Shown: positions 23,903 through 32,243 of the stretch, one piece after another | Position numbering within the stretch: the first letter of the stretch is position 1 | How the letters are laid out: each line of letters begins with the position of its first letter | Assembly: GCA_964551195.1 (NCBI GenBank) | Contig: CAZKBI010000004.1 | Coordinates: 4,693-68,692, forward strand | Reading direction: 5' to 3' | From: CAYZPB01 sp964551195 | Lineage (GTDB): Bacteria; Bacillota; Bacilli; Tepidibacillales; Tepidibacillaceae | DNA: 64,000 nucleotides | Position numbers and translations under genes: made by a program | Notes under the pieces: generated by a model | Seen by the model: only the letters and a program-made list of their open reading frames with translations | Database searches by the model: none | Told to the model about the DNA's origin: nothing

Positions 23903-26554
23903 TTAATTCGCGTCATACCAATTTTTACCCTCGCTCATATCAACCTTGATTGGAACTTTTAACTGGAGTGCACCCTCCATCTTCTCCCTTATTAACTGGC
24001 GCATTTGTACAAGTTCATCAGGTGCAACCTCGTAGATCAACTCATCATGTACTTGCAATTTTAGACAACTTCTGAAACCAGCATCTTTGATTGCCTGCTC
24101 GATTCTGACCATTGCTATTTTAATAATGTCAGCTGCAGTCCCCTGAATAGGTGTATTAATTGCCGTCCTTTCAGCAAAGCTTCTTAAGTTAAAGTTCGAA
24201 CTATTGATATCTGGTAAATAGCGCCGACGATTTGCAAGTGTACTGACATAGCCAAGTTTTTTGGCGCTTGCTATAGTATTATTCATATATTCCTTAACCG
24301 CAGGATAAATTGCAAAATAACGATCAATAAAATCCTGCGCCTCTTTACGGGAAATATTAAGATTCTGCGATAAACCATAATCACTTATTCCATATACTAT
24401 ACCGAAATTTACTGCCTTCGCTTGCCGGCGGTAAATCGGCGTTACTTCATCCTCTCTTAATCCAAATACTTCCATTGCTGTTGAAGTGTGAATGTCCATA
24501 TCATTAGTAAAAGCCTCTATGAGAGTTTCATCATTGGCGATATGAGCAAGAACACGTAATTCTATCTGAGAATAGTCGGCAGCCATTATTGTCCAGCCCT
24601 CATTAGAGGGGATAAACACCTCTCTAATTTTCCGTCCTTCCTCTAAACGAATCGGAATATTCTGCAGATTAGGTTCAGTGCTACTAAGTCTTCCGGTTGT
24701 CGTAAGTGCCTGCTTAAAGGTCGTATAAACATGTTCTGTCTTTTGATCTACCACCTTTAGTAAGCCATCAATATAGGTAGATTGTAGCTTAGCCAGCTGC
24801 CGATATAAGAGAATTTTTTCAATAATCGGGTGATATGGATTCAATTTTTCTAAGACTTCCACATCAGTTGAATAGCCAGTTTTTGTTTTCTTAATCACTG
24901 GTAACTCTAATCGCTCAAATAGAATTACGCTTAATTGCTTAGGTGAGTTTAAATTAAATTCTTCACCTGCTAACTCGTAAATATCTCTTACAAGATTATC
25001 TAAACGCCGATCTAAATCCTTTCCGATCTCTTGCAGTTTTTTAACATCAATCTTAAAGCCACGCTTTTCCATGTTTGCTAATACCCGTGCCAGCGGAAGC
25101 TCGATTTCCTCAAGTAATACAAGCATCTCGTTCGCAACTAGAAGTTTTTCCAAGATAGGTAGTAGGCGGAAAATCGCTCTTGCCTGTCCACCTAGATAGC
25201 TTGCCAGAATATCAACCTCTGGTAGCGCCCATTTTGCTCCCTTACCAAAAATTTGTTCCTCGCTGTCTAGATTTATTTCCGAATAATGACTGGCGACCGC
25301 CGCAAGCTCGTAGGCACCAGTTGCTGGATCAAGCAGGTAATTACTAAGCATTAGGTCACCACAAACACCAGCAAGATTTACGCCTGATCGAAATAAGGCA
25401 ATCTCATCGCTTTTGCTATCGAAACAATACTTAGGAGCTCTATTGTCAGCTAAGTAATTTATAAATTCAGGACTCGCCTTAGCATCATCTAAGCTCATAA
25501 AAACGCACTCGTTTCCATCAGATATCGCAAGACCGGCAATCTCTTGCTTAGGCAATTTCTGTTTATTGAGACAGATTGCAAGGGCGCTGGGTTTTCTCTC
25601 TCTAAAATGTTTGTCCCATTTGCTTTTTTCAGTCTGTGGATAAATACTTACATTGACAGAAAAATTAACCTTGTCTGAGGTCTTCTCCACATCAGCGCAG
25701 CCGATTCTTTCCAGTAAGGATTTAAAACCATATTGTCTAAAGAATCGAGCAAGTTCTTCAGTATCAGTTTCACCAATCCGATAATGATCAAGTTGTAAAT
25801 CCATCGGTACAGTTCGATCTATTGTCGCTAGCCATTTACTAAGAACTGCTGTCTCTTGATGCTCTGTTAGATTTTCTTTTAACTTTTTGCCCTTAACATT
25901 CTCGATATTCGTAAATACATTCTCTAAAGTCCCATACTCATCTAATAGTTTAAGCGCAGTTATCTGGCCAACTCCAGGAACTCCTGGTATATTGTCAGAG
26001 CTATCGCCCATTAGACCCTTTAAATCTATCATTTGCGACGGTTTTAAATTGTATTCGACTAGTAAGGCAGCACTATCATATATGTCTACTTGAGTGATAC
26101 CTTTTCGCGTTATGTGGACTGTTGTGGTATCAGAGATTAGTTGAAATAAATCCTTATCTCCACTATAAATAATTGTTTCAATTCCATGCTTATCAGCATA
26201 ATCGGAAACAGTTCCGATAATATCATCTGCTTCGTAACCCGGCTGCTCATAGTAGCTAATGCCAAGTTTGTCTAATAATTCCTTAATTAGCGGGAACTGC
26301 TCGGTTAATTCATGTGGCGTTTTCATTCTTGTACTTTTATAATCTTCGTACTTCTCATTTCTAAATGTGAGTTTCCCCGCATCAAACGCTACTAATAAGT
26401 ATTCTGGGTTAATGTCTTGAAGAATCCTTAACATAATCTGTGTAAACCCGTATACAGAATTAGTATAAACACCTTTTTTATTCATTAAAAGCGGCAAGGC
26501 GTAAAAAGCGCGATTCGCCAAGCTATTGCCATCAATTAATACTAATTTCTCCAC
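23903..26554 (-). CDS. polA: DNA polymerase I
   Basis: Repair and Okazaki-fragment polymerase of 883 residues. The N-terminal 5'-3' exonuclease (about 1-290) has LIDGNSLANRAFYALP and GLMGDSSDNIPGVPG. The C-terminal polymerase has ADYSQIELR, RRQAKAVNFGIVYG and the VHDELIYE motif. The middle 3'-5' exonuclease domain is present but lacks the metal-binding acidic motifs (ALAICLNKQ where DxE is expected), as in Bacillus and Thermus. It should therefore not proofread. Confidence 0.97.
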   Translation of the reverse strand: MEKLVLIDGNSLANRAFYALPLLMNKKGVYTNSVYGFTQIMLRILQDINPEYLLVAFDAGKLTFRNEKYEDYKSTRMKTPHELTEQFPLIKELLDKLGISYYEQPGYEADDIIGTVSDYADKHGIETIIYSGDKDLFQLISDTTTVHITRKGITQVDIYDSAALLVEYNLKPSQMIDLKGLMGDSSDNIPGVPGVGQITALKLLDEYGTLENVFTNIENVKGKKLKENLTEHQETAVLSKWLATIDRTVPMDLQLDHYRIGETDTEELARFFRQYGFKSLLERIGCADVEKTSDKVNFSVNVSIYPQTEKSKWDKHFRERKPSALAICLNKQKLPKQEIAGLAISDGNECVFMSLDDAKASPEFINYLADNRAPKYCFDSKSDEIALFRSGVNLAGVCGDLMLSNYLLDPATGAYELAAVASHYSEINLDSEEQIFGKGAKWALPEVDILASYLGGQARAIFRLLPILEKLLVANEMLVLLEEIELPLARVLANMEKRGFKIDVKKLQEIGKDLDRRLDNLVRDIYELAGEEFNLNSPKQLSVILFERLELPVIKKTKTGYSTDVEVLEKLNPYHPIIEKILLYRQLAKLQSTYIDGLLKVVDQKTEHVYTTFKQALTTTGRLSSTEPNLQNIPIRLEEGRKIREVFIPSNEGWTIMAADYSQIELRVLAHIANDETLIEAFTNDMDIHTSTAMEVFGLREDEVTPIYRRQAKAVNFGIVYGISDYGLSQNLNISRKEAQDFIDRYFAIYPAVKEYMNNTIASAKKLGYVSTLANRRRYLPDINSSNFNLRSFAERTAINTPIQGTAADIIKIAMVRIEQAIKDAGFRSCLKLQVHDELIYEVAPDELVQMRQLIREKMEGALQLKVPIKVDMSEGKNWYDAN

Positions 26555-26627
26555 TATGCCACCCCATATTCCTAATGACTATTCCTTAATTAATCATACC
26601 ATAACAATCAGAATTTATTAGGTTAAA

Positions 26628-26660
26628 TATAAAAAAACAGCCCCCCAAAAGAGAGCTGTT
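26628..26660 (-). terminator. Terminator downstream of the SPFH gene
   Basis: Minus strand: AACAGC...GCTGTT stem (26660-26636), extended by G-C and G-T pairs around a short loop, then seven or more T. It ends the SPFH transcript before polA. Confidence 0.85.
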
Positions 26661-26683
26661 TAAATATTTCTGTTTATTTATAA

Positions 26684-27526
26684 TTATTTCCTCTGAAATG
26701 ACTCAATGTCGATAAAAGGAGTTGCTCCACCTGTCACATTCGGTAGAATCCCGTCCCATTTCTTAATTGCTGCAATCTGTGCTTCAATCTGTCTCAACTG
26801 AATTAGATCAGGAGAGATAACCTCTTTTTGTAATCTAAGAGCTTCTGCTTCCGCTTTAGCACTTTCAATCGTTTGCTTCGCCTCAATTTCAATTCTTTGC
26901 AAGTCTAGTTGTGCTTTTAAAGCCTGTTGCTCAGCAATTTGTTTCTGCTCAATTGCATTATTAAACTCTGTGCTAAAGAGGAATTCAGTAATATTAATCT
27001 CATCAAGAATCATATTATAATTATTGAATCTCTCTTGTAAAGCTTCTTTAATTAACGCACTAACCTCAGCACGTCTTGTGATCAGTTGCTCTGCAGTAAA
27101 TTGTGCAGCGACAGCTTTAACTGCTTCACCAATAGCCGGGTCAACTACTCTTTCATTATAGGTAAGTCCAACATTTTTAAACAGTTGAGGGACCTCTCCA
27201 TTTATTAAATGATAGTTAACAACAATGTTTGTAGAAACAATCTGTAAATCACGCGATGCTGCTGTCTGTTCAGACTCTCGTTTCTGAACCCTAACCTCTA
27301 CTTGTACAACTTCTTGAATGATTGGGATCTTAAAAAACAGACCCTCTGGAACCGAGTTAGGTTGTACCTCACCTAAATGGACAACTACACCAACATGCCC
27401 AGGTTGAACAATAACGATAGAACCATAGGCAAGTAAAGCAATTACTAATAGAATTACGACGATAACAATCCATTTAACTGAACTTTTATCGAATTTAGGT
27501 TTCATATCTACTACTCTTCCATCCAT
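26684..27526 (-). CDS. SPFH/band 7 (prohibitin-like) membrane protein
   Basis: A 280-residue protein with one N-terminal membrane segment (about 19-41), a band-7 domain starting VQPGHVGVVVHLGEVQP, and a long Q/E/A-rich coiled coil (about 190-240). Prohibitin homologues scaffold membrane microdomains and proteases; no specific partner is encoded next to it. The ATG follows AAGGAGGAAG. It has its own terminator and is flanked by polA and a divergent small membrane protein, so it looks like a single-gene unit. Confidence 0.88.
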   Translation of the reverse strand: MDGRVVDMKPKFDKSSVKWIVIVVILLVIALLAYGSIVIVQPGHVGVVVHLGEVQPNSVPEGLFFKIPIIQEVVQVEVRVQKRESEQTAASRDLQIVSTNIVVNYHLINGEVPQLFKNVGLTYNERVVDPAIGEAVKAVAAQFTAEQLITRRAEVSALIKEALQERFNNYNMILDEINITEFLFSTEFNNAIEQKQIAEQQALKAQLDLQRIEIEAKQTIESAKAEAEALRLQKEVISPDLIQLRQIEAQIAAIKKWDGILPNVTGGATPFIDIESFQRK

Positions 27527-27733
27527 GTTTCTTCCTCCTTAATTTAGATTTCAGATTTATAAATAATAAGAGCGATTAAGCTCTCTATTTACATTAATCC
27601 AATTTTATAACTATTATTTATTATACCATATTAAATATGCATGGCTATGTTATAAATTTAATTTCTAGTATGATAGAGTAATTTTTACGATAATGCTATA
27701 GTGATATATATCAAAATAAAGTGGAGATATATG

Positions 27734-28126
27734 ATGAAAAAAAGAATTTGGTCGATTCGACTACTTATAACCTTAATAGCACTGATAATTGTATTAATGA
27801 TTGCGCTCTTGTTGAAAGATCAATTTATAGTCAATTATTTAAATACAAGCTTCATCATTAGCTTAATTTTTCTAATGTTCGCAGGTATCGCTTATACGAT
27901 AACCTATGGCTTCTGGGAAGTTTTTGGTAAAGGAGCCAAGTTCCTCTTCTCTACAAGGGATGATAAAAAGGATCGAGATCACTTTAAGCATGAAGAAAAA
28001 TCAGATAGCAAAAATGAAACTGAACTTCTCCGTGAAGCAGCAAAAAAAGAACTGTTCATCTTCCTCCCGCTCACGGTTGGGTTGGCGCTTCTAATAATAT
28101 CAATTACTTTACTCTTCCTAATTTAA
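27734..28126 (+). CDS. Small membrane protein, DUF3899-like
   Basis: About 130 residues: two membrane segments near the N-terminus (roughly 5-30 and 40-60), a hydrophilic, charged middle region rich in Lys, Asp and Glu, and a C-terminal membrane segment. The pattern resembles DUF3899 proteins, whose function is unknown. ATG at 27734 is seven bases after GGAG; the ATG one codon earlier is also possible. It stands alone on the plus strand and ends at a bidirectional terminator. Confidence 0.65.
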   Translation: MKKRIWSIRLLITLIALIIVLMIALLLKDQFIVNYLNTSFIISLIFLMFAGIAYTITYGFWEVFGKGAKFLFSTRDDKKDRDHFKHEEKSDSKNETELLREAAKKELFIFLPLTVGLALLIISITLLFLI

Positions 28127-28134
28127 GATTAGTA

Positions 28135-28178
28135 ATAAAAAAGCTGGGGTCGCTTAGATTGTGACCTCAGCTTTTGAT
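28135..28178. terminator. Bidirectional terminator between the small membrane protein gene and oppF
   Basis: A 13-bp stem (28139-28151 with 28163-28175, AAAAGCTGGGGTC and complement with one wobble) is flanked by A and T runs. It serves convergent transcripts. Confidence 0.88.
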
Positions 28179-28182
28179 TTTC

Positions 28183-29157
28183 TTAATTATATAAGTGGCA
28201 CGCTACGAAATGTCCTGGTTTTACCTCTTCAAACACTGGTCTGACCTCTTTACAGATTGGCATAGCCTTTGGACACCTTGGGGCGAATGGACAGCCATCA
28301 GGTGGATTAATCGGACTAGCAACGTCACCTTCAAGGATAATCCGCTGACGTGCTCGCTCAATGTTAGGATCCGGGATGGGAATTGCCGATAATAGGGCTT
28401 CTGTATATGGATGTAGGGGATTTGTGCTTAACTCTACACTATCTGCTAATTCGACTATCTGGCCTAGATACATAACCGCTATTCGGTCACTTATGTGCTT
28501 AACCATTGATAAATCATGTGCTATGAATAGATAGGTTAGTCCTTTTTCCTTCTGCAAATCCTGTAACAGATTGACTATCTGCGCCTGGATTGAGACATCT
28601 AATGCCGATATCGGCTCATCGCAGATAATGAATTCAGGTTCAACCGCTAAGGCTCTTGCGATACCAATCCTCTGCCTCTGACCGCCGCTGAACTCGTGCG
28701 CAAAACGATTGGCATGCTCTTTATTAAGTCCTACAGTTTCTAGTAAATCATAAATACGCTCGGCACGTTCTTCCCCTTTGGACAGTTTGTGAATGTCAAT
28801 GCCTTCGCCAACAATGTCGGTAATGGTCATTCGCGGATTAAGTGAAGCATAAGGGTCTTGAAAAATCATTTGCATAGAACGAGAAAAACTCTTCATCTCT
28901 TTTTTGGAAAGATTCACAAGATTCTTACCCTTAAAGATTACTTCACCATCCGTTGGCTCGTATAGACGAATAATCGTCCTCCCCGTAGTTGACTTTCCGC
29001 ATCCTGACTCACCAACCAGACCGAGGGTCTCTCCTCTTCTTATTGCAAAGCTAACATCATCAACTGCTTTAACATTACCAGCCGGTACCTTAAAATATTT
29101 TTTTAGATGCTTAACCTCCAGAATAATATCATTCTTATCATCAATATTATTTGTCAT
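28183..29157 (-). CDS. oppF: Oligopeptide ABC transporter ATP-binding protein OppF
   Basis: ATPase that powers peptide import with OppD. It has Walker A GESGCGKST, signature FSGGQRQRIGIARAL, Walker B FIICDEP and the C-terminal oligo_HPY extension with the cysteine-rich CPFAPRCPKAMPIC motif. The ATG at 29157 follows GGGGGTG with good spacing and overlaps the end of oppD by 11 bases. It is the last gene of the opp cluster. Confidence 0.95.
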   Translation of the reverse strand: MTNNIDDKNDIILEVKHLKKYFKVPAGNVKAVDDVSFAIRRGETLGLVGESGCGKSTTGRTIIRLYEPTDGEVIFKGKNLVNLSKKEMKSFSRSMQMIFQDPYASLNPRMTITDIVGEGIDIHKLSKGEERAERIYDLLETVGLNKEHANRFAHEFSGGQRQRIGIARALAVEPEFIICDEPISALDVSIQAQIVNLLQDLQKEKGLTYLFIAHDLSMVKHISDRIAVMYLGQIVELADSVELSTNPLHPYTEALLSAIPIPDPNIERARQRIILEGDVASPINPPDGCPFAPRCPKAMPICKEVRPVFEEVKPGHFVACHLYN

Positions 29158-30172
29158 CTTTAGCACCCCCTATTTGAAATGGTAATCCCTCTTTAAGGGC
29201 GTACTCATGTTGTAGCCAACATTTTGTTTTATGTCCACCAGAAATCACAGTGGTTTCTGGATTTATCATAGTACAAATATCCATTGCAAAACTACAGCGC
29301 GGGTAAAACGCACAACCGCTCGGTGGATCAATCATATCTGGTGGTGTTCCGTCAATTGTCAAAAGACGCGTGCCCTTCGAATCAATTCGCGGCACTGACC
29401 TTAGTAAGGCCCAAGTATAAGGGTGTTGTGGATTATAAAATATATCATCCTTAGAACCAATTTCAACAATTTCACCAGCATACATAACAATTACACGTTG
29501 TGCCATGTTAGCAACAACCCCTAAGTCGTGTGTGATTAGAATAATCGACGTGTTAAGCTTCGCTTGCAAATCCTTCATCAACTCCAGAATTTGAGCTTGA
29601 ATCGTTACATCAAGTGCGGTTGTCGGCTCATCAGCTATAAGTAATCGTGGCTTGCTAGCAAGAGCGATTGCAATCATCGCGCGCTGGCGCATGCCTCCGC
29701 TAAACTCATGGGGATACTGCTTAATTCTAAGGTCTGGATTCGGAATCCCAACTAATTTAAGCATTTCAATCGCTTGCACCTTCGCTTCACTACGCGATAA
29801 ACCCTGGTGCTTAATTAAACCCTCAGTGATCTGGCTACCAATCGTCATAGTTGGATTTAGCGAAGTCATCGGGTCTTGAAAAATCATTCCAATCTTTGAA
29901 CCTCGAATACTCTCCATCTGTTTATTAGTTAATTGTATTAGGTCTTTGTCATCAAAATGAATTTCTCCATTCTTATAAGCAGCCGGCGGAGCTGGATTCA
30001 AGCGCATTATTGACTGCGCTGTAACACTTTTACCACTACCTGACTCACCAACAATTGCAATGGCCTCCCCCCTAGTCACATCGAATGAAATCCCACGCAC
30101 CGCTTGGACTTCACCCCCATACGTAAAAAAGGAGACTTCTAGTTCTTTTACACTTAAAATTTTCTCTGTCAT
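29147..30172 (-). CDS. oppD: Oligopeptide ABC transporter ATP-binding protein OppD
   Basis: Partner ATPase of OppF, 341 residues, with Walker A GESGSGKSV, signature FSGGMRQRAMIAIAL, Walker B LLIADEPTTALDV and the C-terminal oligo_HPY region CAFYPRCSFAMDIC. It starts 11 bases after oppC. The two ATPases are distinct, as in standard Opp systems. Confidence 0.95.
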   Translation of the reverse strand: MTEKILSVKELEVSFFTYGGEVQAVRGISFDVTRGEAIAIVGESGSGKSVTAQSIMRLNPAPPAAYKNGEIHFDDKDLIQLTNKQMESIRGSKIGMIFQDPMTSLNPTMTIGSQITEGLIKHQGLSRSEAKVQAIEMLKLVGIPNPDLRIKQYPHEFSGGMRQRAMIAIALASKPRLLIADEPTTALDVTIQAQILELMKDLQAKLNTSIILITHDLGVVANMAQRVIVMYAGEIVEIGSKDDIFYNPQHPYTWALLRSVPRIDSKGTRLLTIDGTPPDMIDPPSGCAFYPRCSFAMDICTMINPETTVISGGHKTKCWLQHEYALKEGLPFQIGGAKDDK

Positions 30173-30183
30173 CTTGTCTCCCC

Positions 30184-31107
30184 CTATTTCCGTGACCTTG
30201 GATCTAGAGCATCTCTTAATCCATCACCAAATACATTAAATGCAAACATTGTTATTGATATTAGAATAGCCGGGAAGACTAACCTCCACCAATAACCCGT
30301 CAACATAACAGCAACACCATCATTAATCATTAAACCCCAACTAGTATCAGGCGGTGCTATACCTATACCAATAAAACTTAAAAAAGCCTCAGCGAAAATC
30401 GCGGATGGGATTGTTAAGGTTAAGTTAACAATAATTAATCCCAAAGTATTAGGAATCAGGTGTTTAGATAATAAACGTCTCGCACTTGCACCAAGTGTCC
30501 TAGCTGCCAGTACGAACTCCATTTCTTTGAGTTGCAATACCTGTCCCCTTACTAAACGAGCCATGCCGACCCAGCCGGTGGCCGCAATTGCTAATACTAT
30601 AGTTAGAATACCTTGTTTGTCGATTGCAACCATAATTAGAATAACAACAAGTAGATATGGTAGTGCATATAACACGTCAACGATACGCATCATTATTTGG
30701 TCAACTCTACGGCTACTATAGCCAGAGACAGCACCATAAATAACACCAACTACTAAATCAATTGTCGCAGCAAAAAAACCAATCAATAGTGAAGTTCTTC
30801 CACCTTCCCAACTCCGAGCCCATATGTCACGACCTAGATGGTCGGTGCCAAACCAGTGCTCAAGAGAGGGACCAAGGTTCTGGTCAGATAAGTAAATTTG
30901 CCTATAGCTAAATTCAGTCATATATGGTCCGAAAATTGACATCAAAACCATAAATATTATTAGATAAAAACCAATCATCGATAGTTTGTTTTCTCTTAAC
31001 CTTCTAAAAGCATCTTTCAAGAGACTCGTACTAGGTCGACTAATAGTCTCAGCTTCTGCTTTGTCTGCATGATAAGGTTTAAACTTATCACGAGTTATCC
31101 CTGTCAT
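30184..31107 (-). CDS. oppC: Oligopeptide ABC transporter permease OppC
   Basis: Inner-membrane permease of about 307 residues, with an OppC_N segment followed by a BPD_transp_1 domain. The cytoplasmic coupling loop is visible in the second half (FVLAARTLGASARRLLSKHLIPN). About six membrane segments. The ATG at 31107 follows AAGGGG with eight-base spacing and lies one base past the oppB stop; an in-frame GTG three codons upstream is less likely. Confidence 0.94.
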   Translation of the reverse strand: MTGITRDKFKPYHADKAEAETISRPSTSLLKDAFRRLRENKLSMIGFYLIIFMVLMSIFGPYMTEFSYRQIYLSDQNLGPSLEHWFGTDHLGRDIWARSWEGGRTSLLIGFFAATIDLVVGVIYGAVSGYSSRRVDQIMMRIVDVLYALPYLLVVILIMVAIDKQGILTIVLAIAATGWVGMARLVRGQVLQLKEMEFVLAARTLGASARRLLSKHLIPNTLGLIIVNLTLTIPSAIFAEAFLSFIGIGIAPPDTSWGLMINDGVAVMLTGYWWRLVFPAILISITMFAFNVFGDGLRDALDPRSRK

Positions 31108-31108
31108 A

Positions 31109-32038
31109 TTAGTCACCCCTTGTTCCCATTTTTATTCGTGGATCAATTATGCTATACAGAATATCAACTATAAAGTTAGCAATAATTAAAATCGCTCCAA
31201 AGAAAATAGTTGTACCCATTATGACTGGATAGTCACGTTGAGTAACACTACTTACGAAATATTTCCCTAAACCTGGAATAGCAAAAACCTGCTCAATAAC
31301 AAAGGTGCCTGTTAACAAACCTGCTATCAGTGGTCCAAGTATCGTTATTATTGGCATGATTGCATTTCTAACAGTATGTTTCCAAACAACTGCTAAATTG
31401 CTTAAGCCCTTAGCCTTGGCTGTTCTAATATAGTCTTGACCAAGTACCTCTAGCATGTTTGAACGCATCAGACGCGCAACCACGGCCGTTGAGTGCATGC
31501 CTAAGGCAATGGTTGGCAAGACAATACTTGCCAAGGAATCCCAACGTGCAATTGGAAACCAACCTAAATTAACTGCAAAAATAATAATCAATATTGGACC
31601 TAGTACAAGGTTAGGAATCGATACCCCTAAAACGGCAATTCCTGTGGCCGTATAGTCAATTATCGTGTTTCTCTTTAAAGCAGCAATAATTCCTAGGAGC
31701 AAACCAAATATCAGCGCAAAACCAAGTGCACCCGCTCCTAACGCTGCTGAAACAGGGAAGTGATCGGCTATAATTTCATTTACCGTTCTTGATTTGGAGA
31801 AATATGAGGGGCCAAGGTCACCTTGAATAAGGTTCCCAATATAGTTTACATACTGCTCTGGTACAGACTTATCTAAGCCATAATATTTCTCAAGATTTGC
31901 CCTTATCTCCGGCGGCTGGTTGCGCTCCGAATTTAAAGGACTACCTGGAGCCAAATGCATTAATAAGAATGTGATTGTTATAATAACCCATAGTGTAATG
32001 ACAAGCATTATCACTCTCTGTGTAATAAACCTTAACAA
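31109..32038 (-). CDS. oppB: Oligopeptide ABC transporter permease OppB
   Basis: Permease partner of OppC, 309 residues, about six membrane segments. It has the OppB-type N-terminus (PGSPL, then YGLDKSVPEQY) and the coupling loop YIRTAKAKGLSNLAVVWKHTVRNA. The likely start is TTG at 32038, eight bases after GGGGGTG. It follows oppA after a gap of about 200 bases that contains a terminator, so the membrane components are probably made in smaller amounts than the binding protein. Confidence 0.94.
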   Translation of the reverse strand: MLRFITQRVIMLVITLWVIITITFLLMHLAPGSPLNSERNQPPEIRANLEKYYGLDKSVPEQYVNYIGNLIQGDLGPSYFSKSRTVNEIIADHFPVSAALGAGALGFALIFGLLLGIIAALKRNTIIDYTATGIAVLGVSIPNLVLGPILIIIFAVNLGWFPIARWDSLASIVLPTIALGMHSTAVVARLMRSNMLEVLGQDYIRTAKAKGLSNLAVVWKHTVRNAIMPIITILGPLIAGLLTGTFVIEQVFAIPGLGKYFVSSVTQRDYPVIMGTTIFFGAILIIANFIVDILYSIIDPRIKMGTRGD

Positions 32039-32174
32039 AGACGAGCACCCCCATGAATATGTATGTGTTTATTATAATATATCATTTACTAAAAGAGATT
32101 TCATATAAGATATTTGTAAATATAGTTTTTACTATAACATTAAAAGCGAATAAAATACAGAATAATTTTTTTAT

Positions 32175-32220
32175 ATATTTTCAAATAGAAAAGATGGCAT
32201 ACACAAGTATGCCACCTTCT
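32175..32220 (-). terminator. Terminator between oppA and oppB
   Basis: Minus-strand hairpin with GGCATAC/GTATGCC arms (32213-32207 and 32202-32196), extended on both sides, followed by CTTTTCTATTT. Partial read-through here would set the usual excess of binding protein over permease. Confidence 0.8.
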
Positions 32221-32243
32221 ATAAATATTAACAAATTATCTTA

